Source: Capsicum annuum (taxonomy: Eukaryota > Streptophyta > Magnoliopsida > Solanales > Solanaceae). From it: 64,000 nucleotides of DNA. Position 1 is the stretch's first letter. Every line of letters starts with the position of its first letter. This document shows positions 23,313 to 36,101 of the stretch, piece after piece. The notes under the pieces were generated by a model. The model was not told the origin of the DNA, did no database searches, and was given only the letters and a program-made list of their open reading frames with translations. Position numbers and translations under genes: made by a program. The stretch lies in the NCBI RefSeq assembly GCF_002878395.1, contig NC_061121.1, positions 139,196,789-139,260,788 of the forward strand, given 5' to 3'.

Positions 23313-24378
23313 GGTTAGACTACAAACAACCAGCACCTACACGTGCAAAACATCAACAATAACATGTATATACACAAGTTTAAGCAATTGTCAAAATTGT
23401 TCATCATAAGGCAACAAAACCCTTTTTATTTGATTTCAAAACCACCATGTACACTTATTAATCCATGTGTGAAATACATAGGTTTACAGTTATTTAGAAA
23501 GGGGAAAAGATGAATGCCTTAAACAAGAAGACACACCAATAATCTTGCCTCTCCTTTGCCTCTTGAAAACCACTTTGGAAAACCTAGCCTCCAAACCTCC
23601 AAAGATGAGCTTGATTGAGTGTTTGAGTCTTGTAAAATAAAGATTTAGGAGGCTATAATGCCTTATATAGTGCAAGGACTTAGGGTTTTAGGAATGGGAA
23701 ATGAACAAAAGATCCTTAATAAAAGGCTGGAAAGTCCACCTATGAAGAAGTACGACTCCCCCATATGGTTTATGTGGAAATCGTGACCTAGGGTACGAGT
23801 GGTACCCTAACTCATAACCTAGGATTCTCCTAGTTCAACCACACAATTGTTGGTACTAGAGGGAATCTTTGAGTCATAACTAGAGGGTTTGACTCATGCC
23901 CCAATCGCAAGATTTACCAGTAACAAAAATAGTCAATTTTAGGTTAGGTTTTCACTCCATACAATCTTGTAGAATATGACTCATGTGCATGGTTATGACC
24001 AAGGGTTGGCCTTGTCTTATAGGAGATAGTATGCTATCTTAACATACTTTTCAATATATGAAAAGGGAGGGAGAGAAGGGTATGAGTCATGAGCAAGGGT
24101 ACGACTCAAGCCTGTCAATTGTACCTACCCGAGAGATATCAAAAAAAGTTGACATTTTAAGGGTTCAAGTTTAGGTGTTTCAATTCTCCTCCACTTGGAA
24201 CATGCATCCTAGAATGAGGAGCAAGGAAAGCATAAAAACAAGTTAAAATATCAACATACATCAAGGAAACCTTTACACAAGTTATAAGCAACACACAACA
24301 AGGATGCAACACAACACATATCATGATCATCACCAATAAACCAAAAAATTTTACAAGGCCACATTCTTGGATGTTTCA

Positions 24379-24391
24379 TTATCCACCACTT
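24379..24391 (-). other. Degenerate polypurine tract
   Basis: The minus strand reads AAGTGGTGGATAA just before the LTR start TGAAAC, following a GGATGAATGATCC block. Two pyrimidines interrupt the tract. Confidence 0.55.
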
Positions 24392-24493
24392 AGGATCATT
24401 CATCCGCGAATGACAGGTAAGGAAAGCATTAACACTAGTTACCACAATAGCACATATCACAAACCACTTAAAATCAAACTAGGACAAAACACA

Positions 24494-27100
24494 TCACAAC
24501 GTTACAACACGATACGTATCATAATCCTCATTATTTTTTAGAGTTATAAAGGAAATCAACATTTGGGACCTTGAATCCCTTGTCTTACAAAGACAAAGAA
24601 GTGGTAAGTATTGGAAATTACATGCATCATCTATCAATGACATAAACCAAGTTAGGAACAGCAACACATGCTTTAAGCATGAGTTTTCAAAATGGAACAT
24701 ACTTGCGAATACTTGGACTTCTTGTCCTCTTTCCCCTCCCAATCGCAACCGACGAACTTGTTGATCCGATATCTTCACTAGGACCTCTTTGCGAGTTAAT
24801 AAACCAAGAGCATCAACATCCTCTAAGGGACCGACCAATAGGGAACCACCTACACATATTCATATATAAAGCCATGGATAATTAGGGGAAATGTAGTTCA
24901 ACCTAGAAGGCTTCTCCATCTTTTAGGCAATATTGCCAACCCCTTTTGAGACCACCTAGGGACCAATATATTGGGGACTAAGCTTTCTCGCTTTTTATCT
25001 ATTCGCACCACAACCTCCATGGGAGGTGCCTTAAAGAATAACCAATCGCCAATACTAAGATCTAAACTCCTACGCCACATATCTGCATAGGTCCTTGGAG
25101 ATTTTTCTCTCAATAATACCCTTCTCCTTTTTCTAAAGCTTGGTAAACTAGATTAGGGTCAAGCACCTTACCCCTACCAATCTTTACATCATCACGTGGG
25201 AGGACGACATCTTCTACCATACGATTCCTATAGGCACCCTAGAGTCTACAAACTTAGGACTTCTATATTTCCTATTTTAACATAACACAATGTTCCCTAA
25301 GACACTACCTAACACAACAAGGGTCATGAAGGAACTAAAGCACAAGAACCACACACGCCACTCAAGGAAAAACTCTTAGCAGAGGCACAACACCATAGGT
25401 ACAAAGTTCTTCATAGTAACCACCTAGGTCATAAATGAGACTCATCCTAACACAACACACCAAAGTAGGAGTCCTTAGGTCCAAACACCAAAATACACAC
25501 CACCATATACCTTTTTGGCAGATCTACCATGAATCCATTACTAGAGATAGGTAACATGAACTAAAAGGATAAAACTTTCAACAAAAAAAACCCCACTTAG
25601 AGGGATTAGCATACAAACTATAATCCTTCAATGTTTGCAACATAGCACAGAGGTGATATACATGATCTGTCTCTCTTAGAATATGCTAAGATGTCATCAA
25701 TAAAGACAATGACAAGCATGTCCATGAATGGATGGAAGACCTTATTCATCAAACCCATGAATGTCGCCAAAGCATTGGTCAACCCAAAGTACATAACAAG
25801 AAACTCACCAACCACAGAAATAGATTCACGAGGAGACCCTTCCAAGTTAGGACCTTTAACTTAGACCAAATAATACAAACACCCCTTTGAAATAAATTTT
25901 TGGACTTTGAGATCAAAAAAGAATCCTCTCTTCGGTACTAAAGAACAAAAAAACCATATTCCTATACAATGACCTGCTCATTATGGAAGATAAACATGAC
26001 CCTACGGGTCTGACATTTGAGGAAGCAAAGCAAGAGTGCAACCAATCCATTTTTAGGATGACATCTAGTTCGACCAAGAGCCACTCTACCAAGTCTACAA
26101 GAGTGTCTCAACTACCATCAGACACCACACACACCCCATAGACTCTTCCAATAACCACAAGGTCTCCAACTAGGGTAGAAATAAAAAAAGGAACCAACAG
26201 ACTCTTGGGACCATAATCAAGATACACAAACATATATGGGGCCACCTAGAAAAGAGTAGACCCTGGATCAAGCAAACAATACACATCATAGGAGAAAAGT
26301 CACAACGTACTCGCATTAGTATCAGAAGATGCCTCAGACTCCCGAGGGATAGCAAGAGAATTGAGATGGTCCCGATTAGTGTCAGCGCTAGAAACAGCAC
26401 CCCTGCGTATAAAAGATAGAGAAGTAGTAACAGATATCCTTTATCTTTCTTAAGCGACGGCTGTTATAGGACACCCCTATTGCATGTGACCTAGTTGGTC
26501 ACCATTAAACACCGGTTCTTTCCTTTCTTACAATGACCATAGTGTAATCAACCACAAAACTGATAAGAAGGATAGGTGAATGAGGATTGGGCTCCACTGG
26601 CCTGATATTAGGCATCTCGTGCCCTATAAGCATTATCAATCTAAAGATGCCTATTTTTTAATGGATTTGGGTAGGGAGCACAAATCGTAAGGTAAAGACT
26701 AGGGCCCACCAAATACTTTCTCCTAGACTACTTTGAACCAACTTGAGCTAATTGATCAAAGAAATGATGGAACCAATCATTCTTAGGCGATTGAGGAGAA
26801 GCATCACTCTAAATAGAGGGGTTAGTGGGAACAAGTTGAACCCCATAATGATACTCAGATATCATGACCCTTGACCAGATCTAAACCCCAAAAGTTGGAT
26901 GAGCGTTTTCTATATTACCCCCATTTGGGATAGAAGGGTTAGTCTAAACGTCAAATTTTTATTGGTACATGATCAGAAAGATGAGCAAATGGAAATACGA
27001 GGAATCTAAGACCTTAGACTCAACATATATTAAGATTAAAACACAATAAAGGGAAATATAACTAAATTCTTCATAGCCTCTCTTTTATATGTGTGCCATG
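24494..27100 (-). pseudogene. pol: Gag-pol remnants of the deleted Tekay-like element
   Basis: On the minus strand: a broken gag zinc-knuckle region (about 26560-26450); a protease region with LLDPGSTLF (about 26270), where the catalytic Asp is kept; reverse transcriptase with [18 protein letters not shown] and [12 protein letters not shown] (25800-25680), where the FIDD active site is intact; then, after a large deletion of the rest of RT, RNase H and the integrase core, the integrase C-terminus with RTYADMWRRSLDLSIGDWLF (25090-25030) and a linker with DQQVRRLR (about 24760). Several frames, many stops. Inactive. Confidence 0.85.
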
Positions 27101-27167
27101 CTTCACACCCATAAAAGAGACTCTTCTTGGCATGACTTTGTGGACTCCCAACTGACCATGAACCTAG

Positions 27168-27179
27168 GCTCTACTACCA
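27168..27179 (-). other. Degenerate primer-binding site
   Basis: The minus strand reads TGGTAGTAGAGC, two mismatches from the initiator tRNA-Met site TGGTATCAGAGC, beside the inner end of the 5' LTR. Confidence 0.7.
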
Positions 27180-27181
27180 AA

Positions 27182-28959
27182 TTAACACAGCCTAAACTTT
27201 AATCTATGTCACATGGGCACCATAAGATCACATGAACTTAAGGTCACCCTAATAAACCAACCAAATCATCTAAAAATATCCATAAGGTTTGGATCGATTT
27301 CATCCATATAATAAGATGGCAGAAATATAAGGTTAAAAAGACAATATATAATATTTCATTTATAACAATAGTATAGAAAATATGCCTAAGTCCACAGTCA
27401 TCCACTAAACCTTTACCAAACTAAAGTCAAAGATATGTCGGGACATGCTCCCGACATTAGCCAATTACCAAATTTATACAAATCTATGACATAGAGTATC
27501 ATGACTATGAAAAAAAGGTCTTCAAGAGCATAGACTCTCACCATTTCAAGGTCAATGCACGAACCCCTGGGTGCAAGCTTATACCACATTCTCACCATAT
27601 TTAAGCTCAACACACATAACAAGTACATTTTCATGACTCGAGTTTCAAACCTTTATTAGCCATTATCCCAACAATAACATCAAATAGATAATACATGGTT
27701 TATAATAACTTTAACATACCATTTATTAATCATTCATACTTATCAGGCCATTGCCCTAACTCAATACATCATCAATATTTAACTAGGAATTTCACTTAGA
27801 TATTTTTACAAACACCTTGTGTACAAGCCTCTACCAAGGCTATATTCATAGCAACAATCATCAATATTGGGATTTCTCAAGACTCATTAGTTAGACTACA
27901 AACAACCAGCACCAACACGTGCAAAACGTCATCAATAAAATGTATATACACAAGTCTAAGCAATAGTCAACATTGTTCATCATTAGGCAACAAAACCCTT
28001 TTGATTTGATTTCAAAACCACCATGTAAATTTACTAATCCAAGTGTGAAATACCTGGGTTTAGATTTATTTAGAAAGGGAAAGAGCTACATTCCTTAAAA
28101 AATATAAAACACCAACAATCTTTACTCTACTTTGCCTCTTGAAGACCACTCTTGAAACCCTAGCCTCCAATCCTCCAAAGATGAGCTTGAAAAAGTATTT
28201 AGAGTGTTTAAGTCTTGTAAAATGAAGACTTAGGAGGCAAAAATACCTTATATAGTGCAAGGACTTATTGTTTTAGGAAAGGTAAATGACAAAAAGGTCC
28301 TTAATAAAAAGATAGAAAGTCCACTTGTGTAGGGGTACAACTACCTCATATGGTTCATGTGAAAATTATGACCTAGGTTACGAGTGGTACCCTAACTCGT
28401 ACCCTAGGATTCTCCTATGTTAACTACATTATTATAGGTACGAGAGGGCACCTTTAACTCATAACTAGAGGGTAAAACTCATGCCCCTATTATAATCTTT
28501 ACCCATAACAAAAATAGTCCACTCTAGGTTAGGTTTTCACTCCATATAACCTTGTAGCATATGACTCGTATACATGGTTATAACCAAGGGATGGCCTTGT
28601 TGTATAGGATATAGTATGCTGCCATATCATACTGCTCAAGGTATCAAAAGAGGAGGGGAGGGTACGAGTTATGACCAAGGGTACGACTCAAGCCCCTCAA
28701 TTATATCCACCTCAAAGACATAAAAAAGAGTTTTTCTTTCAAGGGTTTAAGTCTAGGTATTCCGATTCTCTCCCACTTGGACCATGAATCTAGAAATAAG
28801 GGGTAAAGTAAGCATAAACATAAGTTAACATATCAACATGCATCAAGGCAACCTTTACACAAGTTTGAAATAACACACATCAAGGATACAACATAAAATA
28901 TATCATAATCATCACCAATAAACCAAAAATTTTAGCAAGGCCACATTCTTAGGTGTTTC
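27182..28959 (-). repeat. 5' LTR of the deleted Tekay-like element
   Basis: On the minus strand it starts TGAAACACC at 28959 and ends beside the primer-binding site. About 1.78 kb; compared with its 3' partner it lacks about 1.6 kb, with the deletion junction near 27575. It preserves the empty site of the solo LTR 20659-23312. Confidence 0.8.
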
Positions 28960-28963
28960 AAAT

Positions 28964-29950
28964 CTTTTTATGCATGAAACTAGAAGCTGAACTAAGCTAA
29001 GAATAGTATGGGGTATTATATTTTATTAGGTGCTATTTGGATACTGACTATGGTACAAGTTTTCACCAGTTATTGGTATTACCACTCCTTTATTCAGTTA
29101 AAAGATATTGTATTTAAGTGGTAGTTAAAAGATATTGTATTTAAGATATTGTATGTTGAGGTAGCTCTAAAATTTAAAGTACTATGTAGAGTCGTTCCTA
29201 TTTTTATTTTTTGGTAAGTGGGTAAGAAAAGGAATTTTATTAATTGTGGAGAAAAAATGTCTTTAGTAGGGATGGAATTAGAAATAAACAAAATTTATTT
29301 CTCTTTGATAAATATAGTCATCCCTATTTAAGAAACTTACCATGTGAATGGCATCTAATGGTTAAATTCACAGAGGAGAACACTCCTTCTATTAGATGCA
29401 AAATGGTAGTGTGGAAACCTCCTATCATGGGGGTTTTTAGAGTGAAATTTCTTGTGGTGCAGCTAAGGGAAATCTTGCACTATGTTTTTGATGATTTTAT
29501 ATTAGAAATAAAAAAGTAAAGCTAGTATATAAAGAAGCAGGAGGTTGGAGTATAATAACAACCTTGTGGAAAAAGTGATTGCAATGAAATTTGGTTAGGA
29601 GTATCGCATTAGTCATGGTCTCATCCCTTTGATCCTTGAGACTGATTCTCTTAAAATTATGAAGCTACTAGATGGAATATAAGAGATCCCAAGGTGCATC
29701 TTGATATAAATTAAAAGAATCAAGCTACTGATGAATGATGTGGATGTGGTGGTGGAGTACATACTAAGGGAAGACAACAACATGGCAGATTTTATCACTA
29801 ATCAGTTTTTCTATTTTGCAGGTATAGAAAGAATAACATATAATTCAATGCAAGACATACTAGTGGAGGATAGAGGCAGAATTAATATGGACAGGCACAA
29901 CATCCTAATCTAAGAAAATGGAAGTATCATAACAACAATAACTCATTTTA
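28964..29950 (+). pseudogene. L1-type LINE, 3' half with RNase H remnant
   Basis: It continues the LINE broken at 16048. Frames carry VVWKPPIMGVFRVKF (29406), then ETDSLKIMK (about 29640) of the RNase H fold, and VEYILREDNNMADFITNQFF (29752-29811), ending in the conserved post-RNase H block SMQDILVEDRGRINMDRHNI. This is the RNase H domain found at the C-terminus of plant L1-type ORF2. It is interrupted by stops. No poly(A) tail is obvious, so the 3' end is only approximate. Confidence 0.85.
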
Positions 29951-31190
29951 GGGGATAAATTAAAACACGAGAACGTGAAGAAAAATACAAGCATTGAAAA
30001 AATTCAAAGGAAATGGGATGTATAGGAAAATAAAAGAATAGTGAAAATTCAAGGGAAATGGGATGTATACTACAAGGAATCAGATTCAACATTAAGGATT
30101 AAAACAAACAGGTTTTAAGTTTGGGAAAAATAGAAAACCACATATTTTTATTGTGCTCTAAGAAGTGGCATCCACTTTTTAAGCTTAACCTGCTGGAACA
30201 TGAGAAGTAAAGGGAAACATCAATTCTTTATAAACATAGAAACCAGCTCATCAGGAGAAATAAGGATGAATTAAGCAAGATAAAACTAAACATAAAGTCT
30301 GTTTGATTTCCTTAAATATAAAGCAATGGTATCGACTTTTATGGAAGCTCAATTGGCAAGGTGATAAGGAGTATAGGAAAATGCATAGTAAAATTTTAAC
30401 AAAAAGAAAAAGTAAAATTCAATCAAAGACTTTAAATAAATAAAATACTAGCTCAATGGATGGCTAAGACACATAATTGGAGCTTAGAATCCACAATAAT
30501 GTCAATGGTAAAAAACACATCAAATAAAGGACACAATAGTCAGCTTTACATCAAATCAAATAAGGTGTAAAAAATCAAAGAGCTTTTGGTAATTTTTCTC
30601 GCTAGATTTGTCTAAATTGAGTCGAAGAAGTCTTTAAAGAGTCGAGGGCCATGACATTCGTGAGAGTTTGAATTTTCTATGTGACAACAGATCTAGCTCA
30701 ATGGATTATAGATATGAGTTTTTTTGACAAAATTTGTTAGGAGCTTGTATTTGGATCTCCTTCAGGAAGATTCATCATTAGGAGAGATTAAGTGGTTTGT
30801 CGAATATGAAGCAGATCATGAAATCAAAAATATAGTGTACCTTTTTTGGGAACTTCTAAACATTGTCATTTCTGATTTGTATAGAGATATTTTTTATCAT
30901 TTCTTTTTATTTTTTATTTTGGACTTAGGTAGGTTTTGGCCATTTTTGTTTGACAAAAAATTTTATTTAACAATAAATGGCCCATATGACCTATTTTAGT
31001 TAAAACCAGGCTTACTTTTATAATTTATCTTATTTAAATAGCTTTGTTTCTATTTAATCTTTTTTATTTTAAAATAGAAGAAAAGTCTTATTTTATGTAT
31101 AACCCGATATGGTGCAATCGTATTTAATCTTTTCAAGTTGAAGCATAGAAAATACCAAATTACACAGGAATTGGCCTTTATTTATACGTA
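29951..31190. other. Unassigned AT-rich sequence
   Basis: About 1.2 kb with no recognisable domain. It holds a short direct repeat of a GGAAATGGGATGTATA-type word (near 30010 and 30052), perhaps in the LINE 3' region. An open frame at 30724-30999 has no familiar motif and a low-complexity, Phe/Leu-rich second half; I do not call it a gene. Confidence 0.5.
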
Positions 31191-31212
31191 AGGGTGCTCT
31201 CATATATATATC

Positions 31213-31256
31213 TGTGTGTGTGTGTGTGTGTTGCATCATCATGATAGACATCACAA

Positions 31257-31300
<44 letters not shown>

Positions 31301-31320
31301 TTGTGATGTCTATCATGATG
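31213..31320. repeat. GT repeat followed by a TA-core perfect-arm hairpin
   Basis: A (GT)n run of about 18 bases is followed by an inverted repeat: 31237-31320 has arms of 33 bases (CATCATGATAGACATCACAA...) that pair with a single mismatch around a (TA)n core. It would extrude as a long hairpin in DNA or RNA. Confidence 0.9.
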
Positions 31321-31590
31321 AAAGAACATTGTTCTTAAGCCAATGATTCATCTTTTTTGGCCTTTATCATTGTTTTTTACTTTTTCAATTTTTGGTCTTG
31401 TGAAATATTTTTAATATGTCTAGTTTTTCTTATGTTTCAAATTCCAAATACTACTCCTATAATTCTCTTTACCACACCTCATTCATTTTCTCTTGTTGTT
31501 AATAATTTTCTACATAATATCCTATGATTATTAAGTAATATAAAAGAAAATGAAATAAAAGAAAAAAGGTCAGTTCTAAATGGTCATGAT

Positions 31591-33266
31591 TGACACCCCC
31601 CCTTAAACTATGGCGCGAGAACAATACTTTATCCAACCGTCATTTAACCAAGTATTACATTCACATTCACCTTATAATAACATTATCTTTAACAAGTTCT
31701 AAAACCCCATTATTGATTAATTTTACAAAAGTGTCAAACCATGAAAATTATAGGTCACTAATAGAGTTTGAAAACCTCTATCTATTACATCCCCAAAACT
31801 TGAAGTCGCCGTACAAGAATATCTAAAATAAAACAACCGAGTCACAAAATAGAAAGAATATCCCAAAATATAACCAAATAGAAATCATCTTAGTCCTAAA
31901 AACTAGGGACGTCAACCTCATAAGAAGATCTAAAGGTTGTCCAAATATGGTACTTACTCAAAACTAATCAGCATTTACTATTTTGAGCTAAGGTCATGTT
32001 CTAACTGCTGAAAGATGTGTTGCACTTAACAAAAAGAAGATTATAGATAGCATCAATACATCAATAATTACGGGTAAGAATCATAGGTCGACTAACTCAA
32101 CAATGTACAATTAAGAAAGCCAAACAAGTATAAAGCACACATAACAAAACTTGGAACCATTGAAATCAATCTCCCAAACACATCCTGACATGTCATATAG
32201 ATTAAATTCATAAGTTCACTTTCACATGCTTTCACACTTACTCATTTTCATCAATCATTCCTCATTATATCTATTTATCAAAATATCACTCAAGACATAT
32301 GAATGGGTGCATGTATGCAAGTTATGTCTATCATCTCATACCCATCTTAAGATTATTATCAAAATAAAATTATATGGCATGGTACCAAAACCATTATCAT
32401 TGTACTAGTATGGTGCCCGACCCATTATCAGTTTTGTACCAGAGTGGTAGTCGACCCATAATCATAATACATCCATATAGTCCAAATAAATGCAATTCGG
32501 TCATTAAATCACCGTCATTCTGGAAGGCAGTCATAGATGTATAAATCATAGACAAGCATAATGCCAAAAAAATCAAAGTCATATGCAAAATCATAGCCTA
32601 CCTCAACTCTTTTGCTTAAAGTCACCTTAAGTCATAATTTTCTATTTTTGTTTTCTTTCAATTCATTCTTTATCTATACAACAAAAAATATGCACATATT
32701 TTAATAATTCATCCCTTTTAACTACTAGGGATCAAACAACATGAAGTTTAGTCATAACTTACCCTATTTTATCATCTAAAGGGTTTTGTTAACATTTCAA
32801 CCTCATGATTTTTACTTGAAGTTGCATAAAAACCATAATTCTAGTTCAATTAGTGTTTTCTAACACCGTAGTATCATTACATACCGTATTCAAAATATTT
32901 CCATTTTTTCATCAATTTTCATAAGCTAGGATTAAACCCCAAAGCCCACCAATAATCCATTTCTAATTATTTTCAAAGGATAAATTCAAGTCTTGAATAT
33001 ATTTACTTACCACTAAAGATGAACAACTTCAGAATTCCTCTAAAAATTACCTTTCCCAGAGCCCTATTGCATTATACAAAAAATAAGGAACAAAAAAAAT
33101 CTGGGGCCTTAAAAATAAATTTTACTACGCGTTACTACTGCAATGGGTAATTACTACTGCAGTGGTTAAATTTATATGGCAATGGTTAAAGTTCTGTTGT
33201 AGTGGCATTATTTTAAATGGAGGCCACTACAGCAGTACTGCTATAGCAGTTACTTTTTATGTTACA
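31591..33266 (-). repeat. Probable 3' LTR of a gypsy element
   Basis: Follows, on the minus strand, the chromodomain tail at 33530. Possible ends are TGACACCCCCC at 31591 and GTTACA at 33266 (1,676 bp). No clear polypurine tract adjoins the high end, so the borders are tentative. Near 33120-33250 it has several near-repeats of an ACTACTGCAGTGG-type word. Confidence 0.4.
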
Positions 33267-33529
33267 GTGGTCTAAGGCAAACACTCAGGACTCCTCCTCA
33301 ATTTTTTTTATCTTACAAGATACACCACGAATTTTGACATCACAAACCAACCCCTCCACAATAAATGCCATAACTGGAATTCTATATCTTTATTCAGGTA
33401 TCGAAAGTTTCTATGACTTAATATACTCGTTGGCTATACAATTATTACATCCAATTTTGTCACTACAATCCATATTAATACCAAATTTTATTCAATTAAT
33501 ATAACCTTAAAAATAGGCCAATCCTATAC

Positions 33530-34700
33530 TAGCTCTGAATTTTTCAAAGATTCTCTATGGGAAATCTAGGTAAAATTTCCACTTCCTCTTTTAGCATAGG
33601 GACATTGTGGGTTATTTCAGTAGATATCGATGTACCCCTTATTTGTCCCCAAATGAAAATAGGTCCATAAATAAAATAACTTGAATTATATGTACCTGAC
33701 TCAATGAACAAGTGTGGATACCTCTTATGCATGTCTCTTTCTATCTCCCATATAGTTTCTCAGTTGTACAATTCTTCTATTTAACCTTCACACAAGGTAT
33801 AACTACTGTCCTCAACTTTATCACCTTTGTAGCGATGATAGAATTCAATTCTTCTTTATAGTATAGTTCCTTATTAAACAGTTCCATATCCTAATGAAAA
33901 AAATAGTCACCATCTCCATGGTACTTAATTAATATTGACACATGGAATATAGCGTGAACCTTGGAAATTTTAGGGGGTAAAGACTACCGATATGAAACAA
34001 ACCACACTTTCTTTAACACCTCAAAAGTTTTGATGTGCCTTGGGCTAAACTTTCTCTTGTAGAGATATTGCATTAACCCTTCATGTGTGACACCATCAAA
34101 AATACCTGCTCACATTGTCCAATTTTATATCTCTTACCTTTTTGTTTGCATATTCTTCTTGTTATCTTTGAGCTGCTACATACTTCTCTTATATGAATTT
34201 GTATGAATTTTACCTTCTCCAAAAGTCCTTAGTATGTCAGTGCCCTAAGGCCTCACCTTGAATGCATCAAACCACCCCTATTAGGGACCTATATCATCTA
34301 CCATATAAGCCCTTAAAGGGAGCCATGTCAATACTAGAGTGGTAGTTGTTGTTGTAGAAAAAACCACACAATGGTATGCATTGGTCCCACTTATTCCCAA
34401 AATCCATAACATAAGCCTGAAGCAAGTCTTCAAGCACGTGGATAATCTATTCTAATTGATCCTCGATCTTTTTATGAAAAGTCATTCTCAAGCTTATTTT
34501 AGAACCCAACTCAAACTAAAACTTTTCTCAAAAATTAGAAGTGAATAGAGTACCCCCAGTCTGTTACAATAGAAACTGGTACCTCGATTTGTCTCCCAAT
34601 TTAATTTATATAAATCTTGGCCAACTTCTCTACATTATAGTCAAGAATAAAGTCAGTCGTCTTAGTTAACCAATCAAAAATAACCCAAATGGATTCACAT
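33530..34700 (-). pseudogene. pol: Gypsy integrase and chromodomain tail
   Basis: On the minus strand: ESIWVIFDWLTKTTDFILDY (34690-34630), the integrase core; SIVTDWG (about 34550), where the second catalytic Asp is kept; VLEDLLQAYVMDFGNKWDQC (about 34440-34380); NNNYHSSIDMAPFKGLYGR (about 34350-34290); then a degraded integrase C-terminus and finally DMHKRYPHLFIESGTY (about 33740-33690), the chromodomain-side tail. The upstream half of the integrase is cut off at 34700 by the next LTR. Many stops. A chromovirus copy distinct from T1, since it overlaps T1's integrase region. Confidence 0.85.
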
Positions 34701-36095
34701 TGTCACAACCCAATTTCAGGAGTCATAATGGCAACTACTTTATCCCTCAGTTAGTAAGCTTTATCATAGCCCAAAATGATAAGTAATGGGTAAGTTGGTG
34801 GAAAATAGCATAAATTCTGAAATTATGTAAGTAATTAGATTACAATCCATAAAATATAGGAATGATAACATAACTAAAGACAAATAAGGAGAATAATAAC
34901 AATATCCCATGACCTTGTAAGGTAAGTACAAGAGCCTCTAACAAAATAATAAGAGTCCTATTAATTTCAAATATATAGCAGTATTGAAATGAAATACCAT
35001 TCAAAATAGTAAAAATGAGAGAAAATTACCTTCGGCTTCAAGCGATCACCCTATCTCCAAACTCTGATCCACACTAGCACAGCATTAATAATGGCTTCTA
35101 GTACACGTATCTGTCCCAAAAATCTGTAAAGAAGTATAGTATGAGTGGAAAACCAATGGGTACTCAATAAGTATCATCGGTTGATTAAGCTAAATAATAA
35201 TATAAATACAACGATATAATAAGCTAAGTTTGGGGAAAAGGACAAACCTTGAAAAATACTACAAATATCAAATGTAAGAAACTGAATGAGTAATATCAGG
35301 AGAACATATCTACCAAAAAGTATAATTGGGCCCCATAAGCCCGGTGGATGCATTCAATAGAAGAATGACATTACACCCATAAGAGAACAAAACCTTGATA
35401 CCATAACTGTGAATCTTTCCATGCCATAAACACCAAAATTGAACTAGTTCCATAATCATCATAAATAACTCATCTTGTTAGACTCTAACCATAAATAATC
35501 TCATATTCCAAACTTTAACCAAGAATAATATCATGAATACCAAAATTCAACCGAAATATAATGTCACCATAATTGTCGGACTTGAACCAGTCTTAGAATC
35601 TCCGAAGTACAAGCTTAGAATAAGTCATAACATATCTATGTTTGTATCAAGCTCATAAATTTAAATAGTATTACGTATAAATTCCTATTGAGTCAACAAG
35701 AAACTAATAGCAACCTTGACATAAGGTGGGCCAGAGGGGCCTACTTCTAACCTCAATAGTTTATTCTAAGAAAACTATTATCCCAAACTAGGTTAATTTT
35801 CCAAACCCCATTAAAAGGTACTAAATATTCCTCATTGAGTCCTAAGGTAGCAATTTAACCAAAGAAATGACTAATTAAGAAAAATACTCCTAATCACGGT
35901 TCACTATTCGGCTTAGTAATCTAAATTCACTAAATATGTCACCAAGTCATAATTCCCAACCCAAACTTAGCATAATTTTATAGTGATACTATAAATACGC
36001 ATAATCTAAGAGAAAAGTAAGCCTAACTTACCTAGACACCAAAGTAAGCATAATAAAGTCTCCTAAATTGAAGATTTCCCCTTTCGACAAGCTTC
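34701..36095 (-). repeat. Gypsy LTR inserted in the integrase
   Basis: It starts TGTCACAACCC on the plus strand exactly where the integrase reading is interrupted, and has the A/C/T-rich look of the other minus-strand LTRs. The right end, next to CACTA-like sequence, cannot be placed precisely, and the rest of the integrase is not found beyond it, so the copy or its flank is truncated. Confidence 0.55.
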
Positions 36096-36101
36096 CGCAC
36101 G

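Larger units (their letters stand above)
18337..24378 (-). repeat. 3' LTR of the deleted Tekay-like element, split by a solo LTR
   Basis: Homologous to 27182-28959: shared blocks include the GGGACATGCCCCCGACATTAG region (18595 versus 27440) and the ACTACAAACAACCAGCACC region (23320 versus 27895). On the minus strand it starts TGAAACATCC at 24378. It holds two things its partner lacks: 18745-20345, with a minisatellite, and the solo LTR 20659-23312. Without that solo LTR it is about 3.4 kb. Confidence 0.85.
18337..28959 (-). mobile_element. Deleted Tekay-like gypsy element with both LTRs
   Basis: On the minus strand: 5' LTR (28959-27182), degenerate primer-binding site (27179-27168), gag/protease/RT/integrase remnants (27100-24494), degenerate polypurine tract (24391-24379), 3' LTR (24378-18337). 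The two LTRs align except for a 1.6 kb stretch missing from the 5' LTR and a solo LTR inserted in the 3' LTR. The internal region is only 2.8 kb, about half of what a full gag-pol needs. The element sits inside the L1-type LINE. Confidence 0.85.

Noticed and set aside
24251..24541. Frames at the LTR/internal border of the deleted gypsy element
   Set aside because: They cross the polypurine tract and LTR start and show no conserved motif.
30724..30999. Open frame of 91 codons as a host gene
   Set aside because: No domain, no neighbour support and a low-complexity Phe/Leu-rich second half in AT-rich DNA; expected by chance.
31093..31329. Minus-strand frame across the TA/GT repeats
   Set aside because: It mainly translates the simple repeats into Ile-Tyr and Thr-His runs.
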